Shown: positions 44,334-53,222 of the stretch, one piece after another
Layout of the letters: every line of letters begins with the position of its first letter
Position numbering within the stretch: position 1 is the stretch's first letter
NCBI GenBank assembly: GCA_964606765.1
Contig: CAZSIR010000002.1
Span: 1-64,000, forward strand
Direction: 5' to 3'
DNA length: 64,000 nt
From: Ga0077527 sp964606765
GTDB lineage: Bacteria; Pseudomonadota; Gammaproteobacteria; Burkholderiales; SG8-41
Notes under the pieces: model-generated
Database searches by the model: none
What the model saw: the letters and a program-made list of their open reading frames with translations, nothing else
Told to the model about the DNA's origin: nothing
Made by a program: the position numbers and the translations under genes

Positions 44334-45229
44334 TACATGGGCACGCGAAACCGGTAAAACCGAAGCGGGTGGTGGTGCTGGGTGGCAGCGGGTTTATCGC
44401 CGGTGCCATCCTGCGCCGCTTGCAGGCTGACGGCATAGCCGCAATCGGCCTGGGTCGCCCCGCGCTGGACTTGTTAAGTGCCGGCGCTGCAGATCAGCTG
44501 GCGCAAGCGCTGGACGCGCAGGACACGCTCGTATTTGCCTCGGCCGTCGCGCCGTGCAAGGACGTGCAGATGCTGATTGAGAATACGCGCATGGCTGAAG
44601 CCGTGTGCATGGCACTCAAACACAAACCCGTCGCGCACGTGGTTTATATCAGCTCCGATGCCGTCTATAAGGACTCGCCTAAGCCGCTGACGGAGGCATC
44701 CTGTGCCGAACCCGGCGCATTGCACGGTGTAATGCATCTCACGCGTGAAGTTGCACTGCGCCAGGGATACGCCGGGCCGCTCGCGATCCTGCGGCCGACC
44801 CTGGTCTACGGTTTTGATGATCCGCATAACGGTTATGGCCCCAACCGCTTTCGCCGGCTCGCTGCGGCCGGCAAGGAGATTGTGCTGTTTGGCGAGGGCG
44901 AAGAGCGGCGCGACCATGTCGATGTCGAAGACGTTGCTGAACTGGCGCGCCTGATCATCGTCAGCCGCAGCAGCGGCATTGCCAACGCAGTGTCGGGCGA
45001 AGTGGCCTCGTTTCGCGAGCTTGCGGAGTTTGCCGCAGCGTCCTTTGCGCCTGCAGTGCCGATCAAGGGTTCACCGCGCAGCGGTCCAATGCCGCACGAC
45101 GGCTACCGGCCTTTCGACAACTCGGCTGTGCTCAAGGCCTTCCCCGGATTCCGTTTCAAAGGCTGGCGCGATGGCCTGGCCGCTGTGCATGCCCGACAAC
45201 AGAAGGAGCGTCAGGGGGCCGGCAAATGA
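44327..45229 (+). CDS. Extended SDR-like protein lacking the YxxxK catalytic pair (paralogue A)
   Basis: A 300-aa protein with a Rossmann start RVVVLGGSGFIAGAILRRL and the SDR strand HVVYISSDAVY. At the usual Tyr-x-x-x-Lys site it reads ALHGVMHLTREVAL, so Tyr is replaced by His133 and Lys by His137. Later segments LRPTLVYGFDDPHNGYGPNRF and RRDHVDVEDVAEL match the paralogue at 46494-47375 closely. It may use altered chemistry, act as a reductase partner, or be a non-catalytic subunit. AGGAG precedes the ATG. The gene sits between the Gfo/Idh/MocA gene and the dehydrogenase-like gene, with 7- and 4-nt overlaps. Confidence 0.8.
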   Translation: MLIHGHAKPVKPKRVVVLGGSGFIAGAILRRLQADGIAAIGLGRPALDLLSAGAADQLAQALDAQDTLVFASAVAPCKDVQMLIENTRMAEAVCMALKHKPVAHVVYISSDAVYKDSPKPLTEASCAEPGALHGVMHLTREVALRQGYAGPLAILRPTLVYGFDDPHNGYGPNRFRRLAAAGKEIVLFGEGEERRDHVDVEDVAELARLIIVSRSSGIANAVSGEVASFRELAEFAAASFAPAVPIKGSPRSGPMPHDGYRPFDNSAVLKAFPGFRFKGWRDGLAAVHARQQKERQGAGK

Positions 45230-46497
45230 AGTTACCGGTCATCGGATTTGCCGGGATGACGCATCTCGGACTGGTTTCGGCGGTGTCCGCGACGGAAAAG
45301 GGATTCACGCTGGTTTGTTTTGATCCCGATGCTGCGCGCATCGCTGCCCTGCGCCAGGGCAATCTGCCCGTATCCGAGCCGCAGCTCGACGAGCTGGTCG
45401 CCAAAAACGCCGCACGTCTGCGCTTCTCCTCGGATGCAGCCGATCTAAAGGCCTGTGATGTGATCTATGTGGCGCCGGACGTTGCCACCGACGACCGCGG
45501 ACAGAGTGATCTGCAAACCATCAACACATTGCTCGACACGGTATTCGCCGCCACGCGTAATGATGCGGTCATCGTTGTGCTGTCGCAGGTGCCCCCCGGA
45601 TTCACCCGCGGCAAGCAGCGCGAGGGGCGCATACTCTACTATCAGGTCGAGACCCTGATTTTCGGGCGCGCTGTCGAGCGTGCACTCTATCCGGAGCGTT
45701 ACATCGTGGGTTGCGCCGATCCCGCCCAACCGCTGCCTGCGGCTTTCAGGGTTTTTCTCGAGGCGCACGGCTGCCCGATATTGCCGATGCGCTACGAAAG
45801 TGCGGAGCTGGCGAAGATTTCAATCAATATGTGCCTCGTGGCCTCGGTCACTACTGCCAACACCCTGGCGGAACTGTGCGAAAAAATCGGCGCCGACTGG
45901 TCCGAGATCGTGCCGGCGCTGAAACTCGACAAACGCATAGGCCCTCATTCCTACCTCGCGCCGGGGCTCGGCATTGCCGGCGGAAATCTTGAGCGTGACC
46001 TGGCGACGGTGTGTAATTTCGCCGATCAATATGGCACTGATGCCAATATGGTCCGCGCATGGATTGGCAACAGCCAATACCGCCGCGACTGGGCTCTGCG
46101 CACCTTGTATCGCGAAGTTCTGTCAAAAACCGCCGACCCTGTCGTCGCGGTTCTCGGGCTGGCCTACAAGCAGGATACGCACTCCATCAAGAACTCACCT
46201 TCGATCGCACTGCTCTCAAGCCTGCTGCCGTTTCGGGTGCAGCTGTTTGATCCTGTGGTTCCTGCTTCAGCCGCACCCAATCCGCACAGAAGCGCTGCGG
46301 CGAGCGAACTGGAAGCCTGCGATGGCGCTGATGTGCTGGTAATCATGACGCCATGGGGGCAGTTTCGCTCGCTTGATCCGGCGGCCATCGCCAGCCGGTT
46401 GCGGGGAAAGATCGTGCTGGACCCTTATGTGGTCCTTGATCGAGTTGCGTGCCGGGCTGCGGGGCTTGAATACCATACGCTGGGGGTCGCAGCATGA
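45226..46497 (+). CDS. UDP-glucose/GDP-mannose dehydrogenase homologue with catalytic Cys replaced by Asn
   Basis: The 423-aa protein has the three-domain plan: an N-terminal NAD domain (PVIGFAGMTHLGLVSAV), a central domain with ESAELAKISINMCLVASV (Lys197 and Asn201 kept) and a C-terminal domain with VVAVLGLAYKQDTHSIKNSPS. In E. coli Ugd the active site reads FGYGGYCLPKD; here it is LGIAGGNLERD, so the Cys is Asn254 and the Lys is Arg257. Without the thiol, the two-step oxidation of a CH2OH to a carboxylate should not proceed normally. A single two-electron oxidation or a keto-reduction is more likely. It lies between two paralogous SDR genes with 4-nt overlaps. Confidence 0.85.
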   Translation: MKLPVIGFAGMTHLGLVSAVSATEKGFTLVCFDPDAARIAALRQGNLPVSEPQLDELVAKNAARLRFSSDAADLKACDVIYVAPDVATDDRGQSDLQTINTLLDTVFAATRNDAVIVVLSQVPPGFTRGKQREGRILYYQVETLIFGRAVERALYPERYIVGCADPAQPLPAAFRVFLEAHGCPILPMRYESAELAKISINMCLVASVTTANTLAELCEKIGADWSEIVPALKLDKRIGPHSYLAPGLGIAGGNLERDLATVCNFADQYGTDANMVRAWIGNSQYRRDWALRTLYREVLSKTADPVVAVLGLAYKQDTHSIKNSPSIALLSSLLPFRVQLFDPVVPASAAPNPHRSAAASELEACDGADVLVIMTPWGQFRSLDPAAIASRLRGKIVLDPYVVLDRVACRAAGLEYHTLGVAA

Positions 46498-47375
46498 TCA
46501 CCCACCGCTTGCCTGTACCCCGTGCGCCGGAACGTGTCGTATTGTTTGGTGCGCATGGCTTTATCGGAAAGGCCATTCAGGCAAGGCTGCAGAAAGAGGG
46601 TGTTGCCACGCTGGCGCTTGCTTCCAAGGAAGTGGATCTCACTTTGCCCGCGTCGGTTGCACAAATCTCCGGTCTGCTGAAGCCGACAGACGCTGTGGTC
46701 ATGCTCTCCGCACTCACGCCGGACAAGGGCCGCGACATTGCGACCTTGATGAAAAACCTGGCGATGATGCAGAACCTTTGCGCAGCGCTGGAGAAAACGG
46801 GCTGCGCTCACTTCGTCTATTTCAGTTCCGATGCCGTGTATGACAACGCGGTTGCTCGAGTGACGGAAGCCGTTCCGGTTTCACCTCAGGATCTCTACGG
46901 CACGATGCATCGCACGCGTGAAATCATGGCGGGCGGAATCAAGGCACCACTGCTGGTGCTGCGGCCAACGCTGGTCTACGGCGCGGACGATACCCACAAC
47001 GCCTACGGACCGAATCGCTTCCGGCGCATGGCGCAGAAGGACGGCAAGATCACCCTTTTCGGCGGCGGTGAGGAAATGCGGGATCATGTACACGTGGATG
47101 ATGTTGCAACGCTGACAGTGCGTTGCCTGAATCATCAGTCGGCTGGAATATTGAATGTCGCCACCGGCATATCAACGTCTTTCCGGGACGTGGCGGCGCT
47201 GGTGGCACGTCAGTTCGGCAAGGCGGTCGAAATCATTGAAACCCCGCGCGCAAATCCGGTCACACACCGGCATTACGATGTGACCGGCCTGATCAAGGCG
47301 TTCCCGGACCTTCGCTTTGTCCTGTTGCAGGACGGCATAGTGCGTTGCCATAAACAAGCCGCGGGGGTTGTTTGA
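46494..47375 (+). CDS. Extended SDR-like protein lacking the catalytic Lys (paralogue B)
   Basis: A 293-aa protein with RVVLFGAHGFIGKAIQARL and HFVYFSSDAVYDNAVARVTE. The active-site region is DLYGTMHRTREIM: Tyr135 is retained, but the Lys four residues later is His139. LRPTLVYGADDTHNAYGPNRF, LFGGGEEMRDHVHVDDVA and the C-terminal IETPRANPVTHRHYDV correspond to paralogue A at 44327-45229. The two flank the dehydrogenase-like gene, which suggests an in-operon duplication with insertion or co-selection of the three. The function is probably a sugar-nucleotide modification, but the altered residues make it uncertain. The start overlaps the preceding stop (ATGA). Confidence 0.8.
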   Translation: MITHRLPVPRAPERVVLFGAHGFIGKAIQARLQKEGVATLALASKEVDLTLPASVAQISGLLKPTDAVVMLSALTPDKGRDIATLMKNLAMMQNLCAALEKTGCAHFVYFSSDAVYDNAVARVTEAVPVSPQDLYGTMHRTREIMAGGIKAPLLVLRPTLVYGADDTHNAYGPNRFRRMAQKDGKITLFGGGEEMRDHVHVDDVATLTVRCLNHQSAGILNVATGISTSFRDVAALVARQFGKAVEIIETPRANPVTHRHYDVTGLIKAFPDLRFVLLQDGIVRCHKQAAGVV

Positions 47376-48049
47376 TGGCCGAGGTCAATTTGCTCGCCCG
47401 CTACCCGAAGTCGAAACGCAACGTAGCGGCGCGTGTGGGTAACAAGGAAGAAAACCGCGCCCTTGCAATGAAATTCGGCAAAGAGTATTTCGATGGCACG
47501 CGCGAGCAGGGCTACGGTGGTTTTCGCTACGACGGCCGCTGGATTCCGATTGCGGAAGACATCGTGCGCCACTTCGGACTTAAGGCCGGCGACCGCGTGC
47601 TCGATATCGGTTGCGCCAAGGGTTTCTTGGTGAAGGATCTGATGAAGGTATGCCCGGGGCTAGAAGTCTTTGGCATCGACGTATCTGAATATGCGCTGAT
47701 TAACTGTGAGCCCGAGTTGGTTGGAAGGTTACACCTGGGCGACGCAAGAAGGCTGCCATTTTCTGATAACAGCTTTAAAGTTGCTCTCTCGATCAACACA
47801 ATTCATAACTTGGACCGCGCAGGCTGTATTGTCGCGCTCAGAGAAATGCAGCGTGTCGCCTCGCTAGGCTACGTGCAGGTGGATGCCTATCGTAATCATG
47901 CCGAGGAGAAACTATTCCTTGATTGGGCATTAACTGCTGTTACGCATGGTACGCCCGAGTTCTGGGTGCGCCTGCTTGGTGAAGCAGGTTATACCGGTGA
48001 CTACTATTGGACCATCCTTGAAATTAATCCAGACTGGACTATTACATGA
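47375..48049 (+). CDS. Class I SAM-dependent methyltransferase
   Basis: From ATG 47375 the protein is 224 aa. FDGTREQGYGGFRYDGRW near residues 40-57 is followed by SAM motif I (RVLDIGCAKGFLVKDL), an acidic ribose contact (VFGIDVSEYAL) and the GDARRLPFSDNSF segment. It is a Methyltransf_11-type enzyme, likely for O- or C-methylation of the sugar from this operon. The first 270 bp share the G+C-rich codon use of the upstream genes, while the rest (from about 47650) is visibly A+T-richer. The change lies inside an intact frame. A TTG one codon upstream is an alternative start. Confidence 0.85.
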   Translation: MAEVNLLARYPKSKRNVAARVGNKEENRALAMKFGKEYFDGTREQGYGGFRYDGRWIPIAEDIVRHFGLKAGDRVLDIGCAKGFLVKDLMKVCPGLEVFGIDVSEYALINCEPELVGRLHLGDARRLPFSDNSFKVALSINTIHNLDRAGCIVALREMQRVASLGYVQVDAYRNHAEEKLFLDWALTAVTHGTPEFWVRLLGEAGYTGDYYWTILEINPDWTIT

Positions 48050-50052
48050 TTTCTGCCAAGACCGCATTGTTGGCGCGTATGGTAAAAGCTTTTCCGGTTG
48101 TTGCAGCAGTATTGCTCGTTGGGATTATTTATGCGACCCACCTCTACTTGACATTCCGTTACGAGCATCTTAATCCGGTTTCAAATTCTGAGGAGTGGGC
48201 ATATACAAATATTGCCGCTAACAACTTCCTGCGTTTTGGATATTTAAATAGTCTGTTCCTTCAAGATCATTCCACAAGCTCAGCCCCGGAGGACCATCCG
48301 TACGTCTATAACCATATGCCAGCAGGGGCCGAGAACGCCACAGCTGTGTTATTGGCGTTGACCGAACATGATTACAGATGGACCCGGTTCTTCTTCGCGC
48401 TGTTTGTAATCCCCGGACTATATTATTTTGTTCGTTTTGCACAACTGCTGTTTGATCGCATTTCCCTGCGAGGCGCATCACTGGTTCTGTTTTCAGCCAG
48501 CCCTTGGGTGATTATCAGCCAAATGGAAGCGCAGATACACAGCGTCCTCTTGCTGTTGGGATTCGCGCCCCTAGTGTGGCTGATAGAGCATGCACGGCAG
48601 GGCGGACGTTGGAGACTCATTCTTGCAGTTCTTTGTCTCTTTATACTTTCAATCTACGTCCAATACATGCTGGTCGCTGCAATTGTCTTCGGGCTCCTAT
48701 TCCTTTGGGCGCTAAGAATTGCGAAACTAAGATTTATGCATGTTGCTCTTGGGATCGGCGCAATTTCAGTTGGAGTATTCGCGCACTTGCTCCAAAACTT
48801 TATGTATTTTGGGCCGGACCTCTTTTTTAAAGAATTAATTTATACACTTGGCAATCGCGCGATTGGTATTCCGGGCAAGGAAGAATTGCGCGAGTTTTAT
48901 GAGTCGATTGCAGTTGTACATCATGGCTCTCGCCCAGTGGAGCCAACTGGATTTCTAAAGATAATAATTCGCAATCTACTCGTGCCGCAGTGGCAATATT
49001 TGCTCTTATTATTAATTGGATCGGGCGTTGTAGCATGGTTCGAACGTAAACGATCTTCCTTAGTCAATTCCATTCAAGCACCTGAATCATTCAACCAACG
49101 ATTTTGGTACGTCATACGTTTGTATGTATGGGCAGGATTGACGGTAGTTTCTGTGATTTTGCTATTCCCGGCATTTACTCAGGAGATCAATCTTGGGGTC
49201 TATGGAATTAACTATTTGATACTCGGAATCCCATCGATTGCTTTAATTGTGATGGCGATCGAGTTGGGACATGGCGTCGAGTTATGTGGATTGTGTTTGA
49301 ATAGTTCTGCTAACGAAGACCCTGGTGCCTGGCACTGGGCATATCTCTATTTAATTGCGTTGCTTGGAGTTTTGCATTTCGCGCCGTTTTTTCTTGGGGG
49401 GGGGATCAAAGTGCAGATCCTTCTTATCGCGATCTTCTTGGCATGTCTTGCGTGGTCTTGGGCAACGAGGGCGCCTGATAGAGCCGTAATCGACGAACCA
49501 TCGGATCAGGCACAGGCACCTAGAGGACTCTATCGACTTTGCCTCTTTGTAATTGGAGTGTTCTGTTTGTGCGCCCTAGTCAAGGGTACCCTTGTTGAGA
49601 GCAGGTCTATCGCGAAGGTCGTGAAGGAAGGGAATTATTTGGATCCCATGAAAGATCTGAAGAGCCTTCATGGAAAACTATTTATGACCAATATCAACAT
49701 GCCTGCGGTAGGTTTCTTTGTTGATGGACCTGGATTTGGAGTTTGCGGGCTGGACACTGTAAGTGGCGCCGGAAAAATTGATTCGAAGCAATGCAAGATC
49801 TCATTTTTGAAGCGAACCTCCCATTGGCGCACTCAGGAACCCGAAGTGTTTATTTTCTTTTGGGATCAACGAGTATTCCCCGGGTTTTCTGAATGCATCC
49901 CGTTCAGAAATCTTCTTCAAGAGAGTCCCGAAAAGCAGCCCACTTGCATAATCGAACTGCGTCAGCGATTACAGACAAATTTCCCATTGTTACAGTCGAA
50001 TTCGTTGTTTGAAGTCTACGATCTAAGGCCTTCGAAGTCAGTGATCAGATGA
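48046..50052 (+). CDS. Large multi-pass membrane protein, GT-C glycosyltransferase-like
   Basis: A 668-aa protein with about twelve hydrophobic helices in its first 500 residues and a soluble C-terminal part containing SISKVVKEGNYLDPMKDL-like residues near 520-540. An early periplasmic loop has EEWAYTNIAANNFLRFGYLNS and PEDHPYVYNHMPAGAEN, reminiscent of the acidic and DHPP-type loop of PMT/ArnT-like GT-C enzymes. I do not recognise a named family. It may transfer a lipid-linked sugar in the periplasm or help assemble a polysaccharide. Its ATG overlaps the methyltransferase stop and its end overlaps the next large membrane protein by 4 nt. Base composition is clearly A+T-richer than the upstream operon. 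Confidence 0.6.
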   Translation: MISAKTALLARMVKAFPVVAAVLLVGIIYATHLYLTFRYEHLNPVSNSEEWAYTNIAANNFLRFGYLNSLFLQDHSTSSAPEDHPYVYNHMPAGAENATAVLLALTEHDYRWTRFFFALFVIPGLYYFVRFAQLLFDRISLRGASLVLFSASPWVIISQMEAQIHSVLLLLGFAPLVWLIEHARQGGRWRLILAVLCLFILSIYVQYMLVAAIVFGLLFLWALRIAKLRFMHVALGIGAISVGVFAHLLQNFMYFGPDLFFKELIYTLGNRAIGIPGKEELREFYESIAVVHHGSRPVEPTGFLKIIIRNLLVPQWQYLLLLLIGSGVVAWFERKRSSLVNSIQAPESFNQRFWYVIRLYVWAGLTVVSVILLFPAFTQEINLGVYGINYLILGIPSIALIVMAIELGHGVELCGLCLNSSANEDPGAWHWAYLYLIALLGVLHFAPFFLGGGIKVQILLIAIFLACLAWSWATRAPDRAVIDEPSDQAQAPRGLYRLCLFVIGVFCLCALVKGTLVESRSIAKVVKEGNYLDPMKDLKSLHGKLFMTNINMPAVGFFVDGPGFGVCGLDTVSGAGKIDSKQCKISFLKRTSHWRTQEPEVFIFFWDQRVFPGFSECIPFRNLLQESPEKQPTCIIELRQRLQTNFPLLQSNSLFEVYDLRPSKSVIR

Positions 50053-53000
50053 GCCTCAGACTATTGCGCCAGCTTGCTGTCTCAACAATGATCTGGCGGC
50101 ATGTTGTTGCTGTATTGGCGCTGGCGGCTTTGGTGGTTTTGCTTGCGCTCCCTCATCTTTCTGGCGATGCCGTTTTCATCGGCGACTCTGACCGGTTAAA
50201 TACCTTTCTAAACATCAAGCTCTCCGAAGTAATCGGGTTGAAGGAGCAAGGTGAAATCGCGGCATGGAATCCGAGCAGTTTCATGGGATTCAATATGCTC
50301 GGGCTCTATTGGACGCTACCGGGTTGGCAACCGGATGCCTATGTACACGCACTTTTTCCGATAGAAAACTTCGTACGCAATGCTGGCTTTGTAACTTTCG
50401 CGCTGCTCTTTGTTGCGATGTGCTTTGCCTACGCGTATCTCTATTCGATAACGGGACGGTGTTTGGCTGCCACAGTTGGTGCCTGCACTTATGGGTTTTC
50501 AGCGCTATCGCTAGGCCGGCTTGCCCAAGTCGATACCGCGTACTACACAATCGCATTGCTACCACTCGCCATGTTAATGGTCAAAGGACTGGGGGGTAGT
50601 CGCTGGAGGGTATCGGGTGTAATCCTTTCACTTTGTCTCGCAACCATGTTGGGAATGGCGTTTCTCCAAGAAACAGCATATGTGTTGGTGCTACTGGGGG
50701 CTTATACACTGCATGTGGCCGCGAAGGATCGTGACTGGCGCCCAATAATTGTTTTTGTGATGGCTTTTTTCGGTGCGTTGTTTATTGCCGGCCCTAGACT
50801 ATTTGGCGTTGCAGAAGAATTCTCTCTGATGTTCCGAACCAGCGTCCCAAGCGGCACTACGGCAATCGAGGGCCTGAGACTGTTTCATGATGGAATATTT
50901 GGCCGCACTTTTCAGGAGGCGTGGGAGGTAATCGGCAATCGTGGGTTCAACGGGCACGAGGGCGTGCAGCTATATTCATCCACGATCGCCACCTGTTTGG
51001 TCCTTTTAGCTGTGTTTCTAATCAATGTTCGCCGTCATATTTCTTCAATTGTTATTTTTTATTTCATCTTTTCTGTTATCGCCTACTACATTCTCCGCCC
51101 CTTGGGCGTAGTCGCTTTTTTGGTATGTATTTCTGTACTGGTATTTCGGCTACGCTCGGCGCGCTCCAAAAACGCAGTTATTTCCATTAATTCTGGCGAT
51201 GCATTTGCGTTCCATTTCGTAGCCGTCGCCGCGGTCCTTGCGCTTATTCTCGTCCCTCCAGCGAGAAATTTGTTATACCTCTTGTTTCTCAAAGTTGATT
51301 TTCTACACGCACGCGTGATCATTGCGGCGCTGCTGCCGTTTGCTGCAGTTGTTACGATGATGCTTGCAGGGATAGACCGCGGGCCGGAGCATTCTGTAAA
51401 ACCATCAAAGCCGATGATTGTGATCGCCTTTTTTGTTGGTGCCGCTGCTATTGTGGCGTGGCACTACAGTGTTTTTGTTTGGTATGACGGGCTGCCCTTA
51501 GATGAAAGGAAGATCGTCTTCCGCGATTTAAACCTGCATCGAGGAATCGTTTGGCAGACGGTAGGCATTATCGCCGTAGTATTTTCGGTGCTGATAATGT
51601 TTGCCAAAACAGCCATGTTCCGAAATGTGGGAAGACAGATGCTGTACGTGGCATTTGGCTCTGCCATCATTACCGAAAGTTTCCTATACGCCCAAGAGCG
51701 GTTCTTCGGCGAACCTACCCGCTCTTTTCCGATTGCGTTTCGCTCTTACAACTATTTCACTGCGCCAGGCGGAACTTTTTCAGTGCCGTCCGCGAATTGC
51801 CGCGAGCAGCTGGGCAACCAGCTCGAATCGAAGACCTATAGAAGTGTGTCATTGGGTGATCCGGCGCGTTATTTTGCGTTCACAGGGCCACATTTATCGC
51901 AGTTTTGGCAGTTGCGGCTACTTGATGGATATCCAGGACTACCGAAACGGTTGGCTGAACTTCCATGGCCCCCTGGTATCGCAAACCTGCGGTCATTAAC
52001 CTTCCGTCAAGCAGATGCACTGCCCTGGGAACTCCTTGGCATACTTGGGGTGAAGTACGCTGTTTTAGTATCGGATAACCTTTACTTTAATTCTCTTGAG
52101 AAGACATCTAGCGGGCATGATTGTGGAGCCGCTACCGAAGTAAAGGCACTAAAAAATCCGTTCCCGGTCTTGCCTCGTTACTACTTTGCAGAATCGGTCC
52201 GGGTGTTACAAAACGATCGAAATATCCCTGAAATTTCCGGTATAAATATTCGGATTTTGGCGCCGGGCCAATTGGAGTTGGAGTGGTGGTCTCCGATGAG
52301 AGATGGAGCAATAGAAGTGCAGCTGCGCTCCAAGAAAGAATCGACATTCCGGGCAGTCGGTCGCACGCCGCCTATTGATGGTGGACGATTGCGCGTGGGG
52401 GGCATCTTGGAAGGGGAGGCATATGTTTTTCGTCTCAGAAAGCTTGATGCGAAAGGGCGAGAGAATTTTGTTTCAGAGGAGTTGGATATATTCGTTCCTA
52501 AGATATCTGGCGCGACACCAAAAATTACCGAGATTTCTAGAAGAGACGGAGGAAAATCATACGTTACTTGGGCTAAGAATCCTGCCGCGATTAACATGAA
52601 AGTCGAGGTCCGGCGTGGAATTGACGGAGAGTTCATGCCGGTGACTGAGGTGCCGGCATCAGATGGAGGCGCTTTGGTGCCTTTGAATGAGCCAGTTCAG
52701 GCGAATGCGGTTCGCATCCAATCTACTTTTAGCTCTGGGGTAAGTCCGCACTCCGATACAGTTCTGATGGGAAAACCCTCTGAATCTTTCGGTTTGCTAT
52801 TAAGAAAAATGTTTGGTGAGGATCCAAGGCTATCGGTTTCTGTGGAGGGTGCGGTCGCCGACCGCCACTATGCAACCGATGGGCTAATACAAGCAACTTA
52901 TCATTTGGGCGGCGTAACACTCAACTTTGAGGCCTCCGAACATGAACGATTCCTCGTGGTGAACGAGATGTTTCATCCACGCTGGCGTGCGATTGTTGCT

Positions 53001-53222
53001 GGGAAAGAACTAACGATATTCCCTACTAATCACGTGATGCTGGGAATGCAGGTTCCATCGGGGGCGCGTCAGGTAGAGTTAAAGTTTTTGCCGGTGCTCA
53101 AAAGTTCTTGGGCGCCGGTGATTCTAGTAGCGGGTTTATTGATTGTGTTTTCGATCGCAATCCCATTTAACAACATAAGGGCAAATGCTTGGGCTTTTGG
53201 AAGGGGCAGGTTAGATGGGTGA
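50049..53222 (+). CDS. YfhO-like giant membrane protein with extracytoplasmic fibronectin-like segment
   Basis: At 1057 aa it has about thirteen helices, then a long extracytoplasmic portion and a last helix (WAPVILVAGLLIVFSIAIPF). The first loop reads KEQGEIAAWNPSSFMGFNMLG, like the W-N-P-x-x-x-x-G segment of YfhO proteins, and the end has LVVNEMFHPRWRAIVAGKEL and GMQVPSGARQVELKF, also YfhO-like. Around 730-910 two beta-rich repeats (ending with VRRGIDGEFMPVTEV) resemble fibronectin type III folds. YfhO-class proteins take part in glycosylating surface polymers in Firmicutes. A GT-C-type role is inferred. It overlaps the following GT2 gene by 8 nt. Confidence 0.65.
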   Translation: MSLRLLRQLAVSTMIWRHVVAVLALAALVVLLALPHLSGDAVFIGDSDRLNTFLNIKLSEVIGLKEQGEIAAWNPSSFMGFNMLGLYWTLPGWQPDAYVHALFPIENFVRNAGFVTFALLFVAMCFAYAYLYSITGRCLAATVGACTYGFSALSLGRLAQVDTAYYTIALLPLAMLMVKGLGGSRWRVSGVILSLCLATMLGMAFLQETAYVLVLLGAYTLHVAAKDRDWRPIIVFVMAFFGALFIAGPRLFGVAEEFSLMFRTSVPSGTTAIEGLRLFHDGIFGRTFQEAWEVIGNRGFNGHEGVQLYSSTIATCLVLLAVFLINVRRHISSIVIFYFIFSVIAYYILRPLGVVAFLVCISVLVFRLRSARSKNAVISINSGDAFAFHFVAVAAVLALILVPPARNLLYLLFLKVDFLHARVIIAALLPFAAVVTMMLAGIDRGPEHSVKPSKPMIVIAFFVGAAAIVAWHYSVFVWYDGLPLDERKIVFRDLNLHRGIVWQTVGIIAVVFSVLIMFAKTAMFRNVGRQMLYVAFGSAIITESFLYAQERFFGEPTRSFPIAFRSYNYFTAPGGTFSVPSANCREQLGNQLESKTYRSVSLGDPARYFAFTGPHLSQFWQLRLLDGYPGLPKRLAELPWPPGIANLRSLTFRQADALPWELLGILGVKYAVLVSDNLYFNSLEKTSSGHDCGAATEVKALKNPFPVLPRYYFAESVRVLQNDRNIPEISGINIRILAPGQLELEWWSPMRDGAIEVQLRSKKESTFRAVGRTPPIDGGRLRVGGILEGEAYVFRLRKLDAKGRENFVSEELDIFVPKISGATPKITEISRRDGGKSYVTWAKNPAAINMKVEVRRGIDGEFMPVTEVPASDGGALVPLNEPVQANAVRIQSTFSSGVSPHSDTVLMGKPSESFGLLLRKMFGEDPRLSVSVEGAVADRHYATDGLIQATYHLGGVTLNFEASEHERFLVVNEMFHPRWRAIVAGKELTIFPTNHVMLGMQVPSGARQVELKFLPVLKSSWAPVILVAGLLIVFSIAIPFNNIRANAWAFGRGRLDG

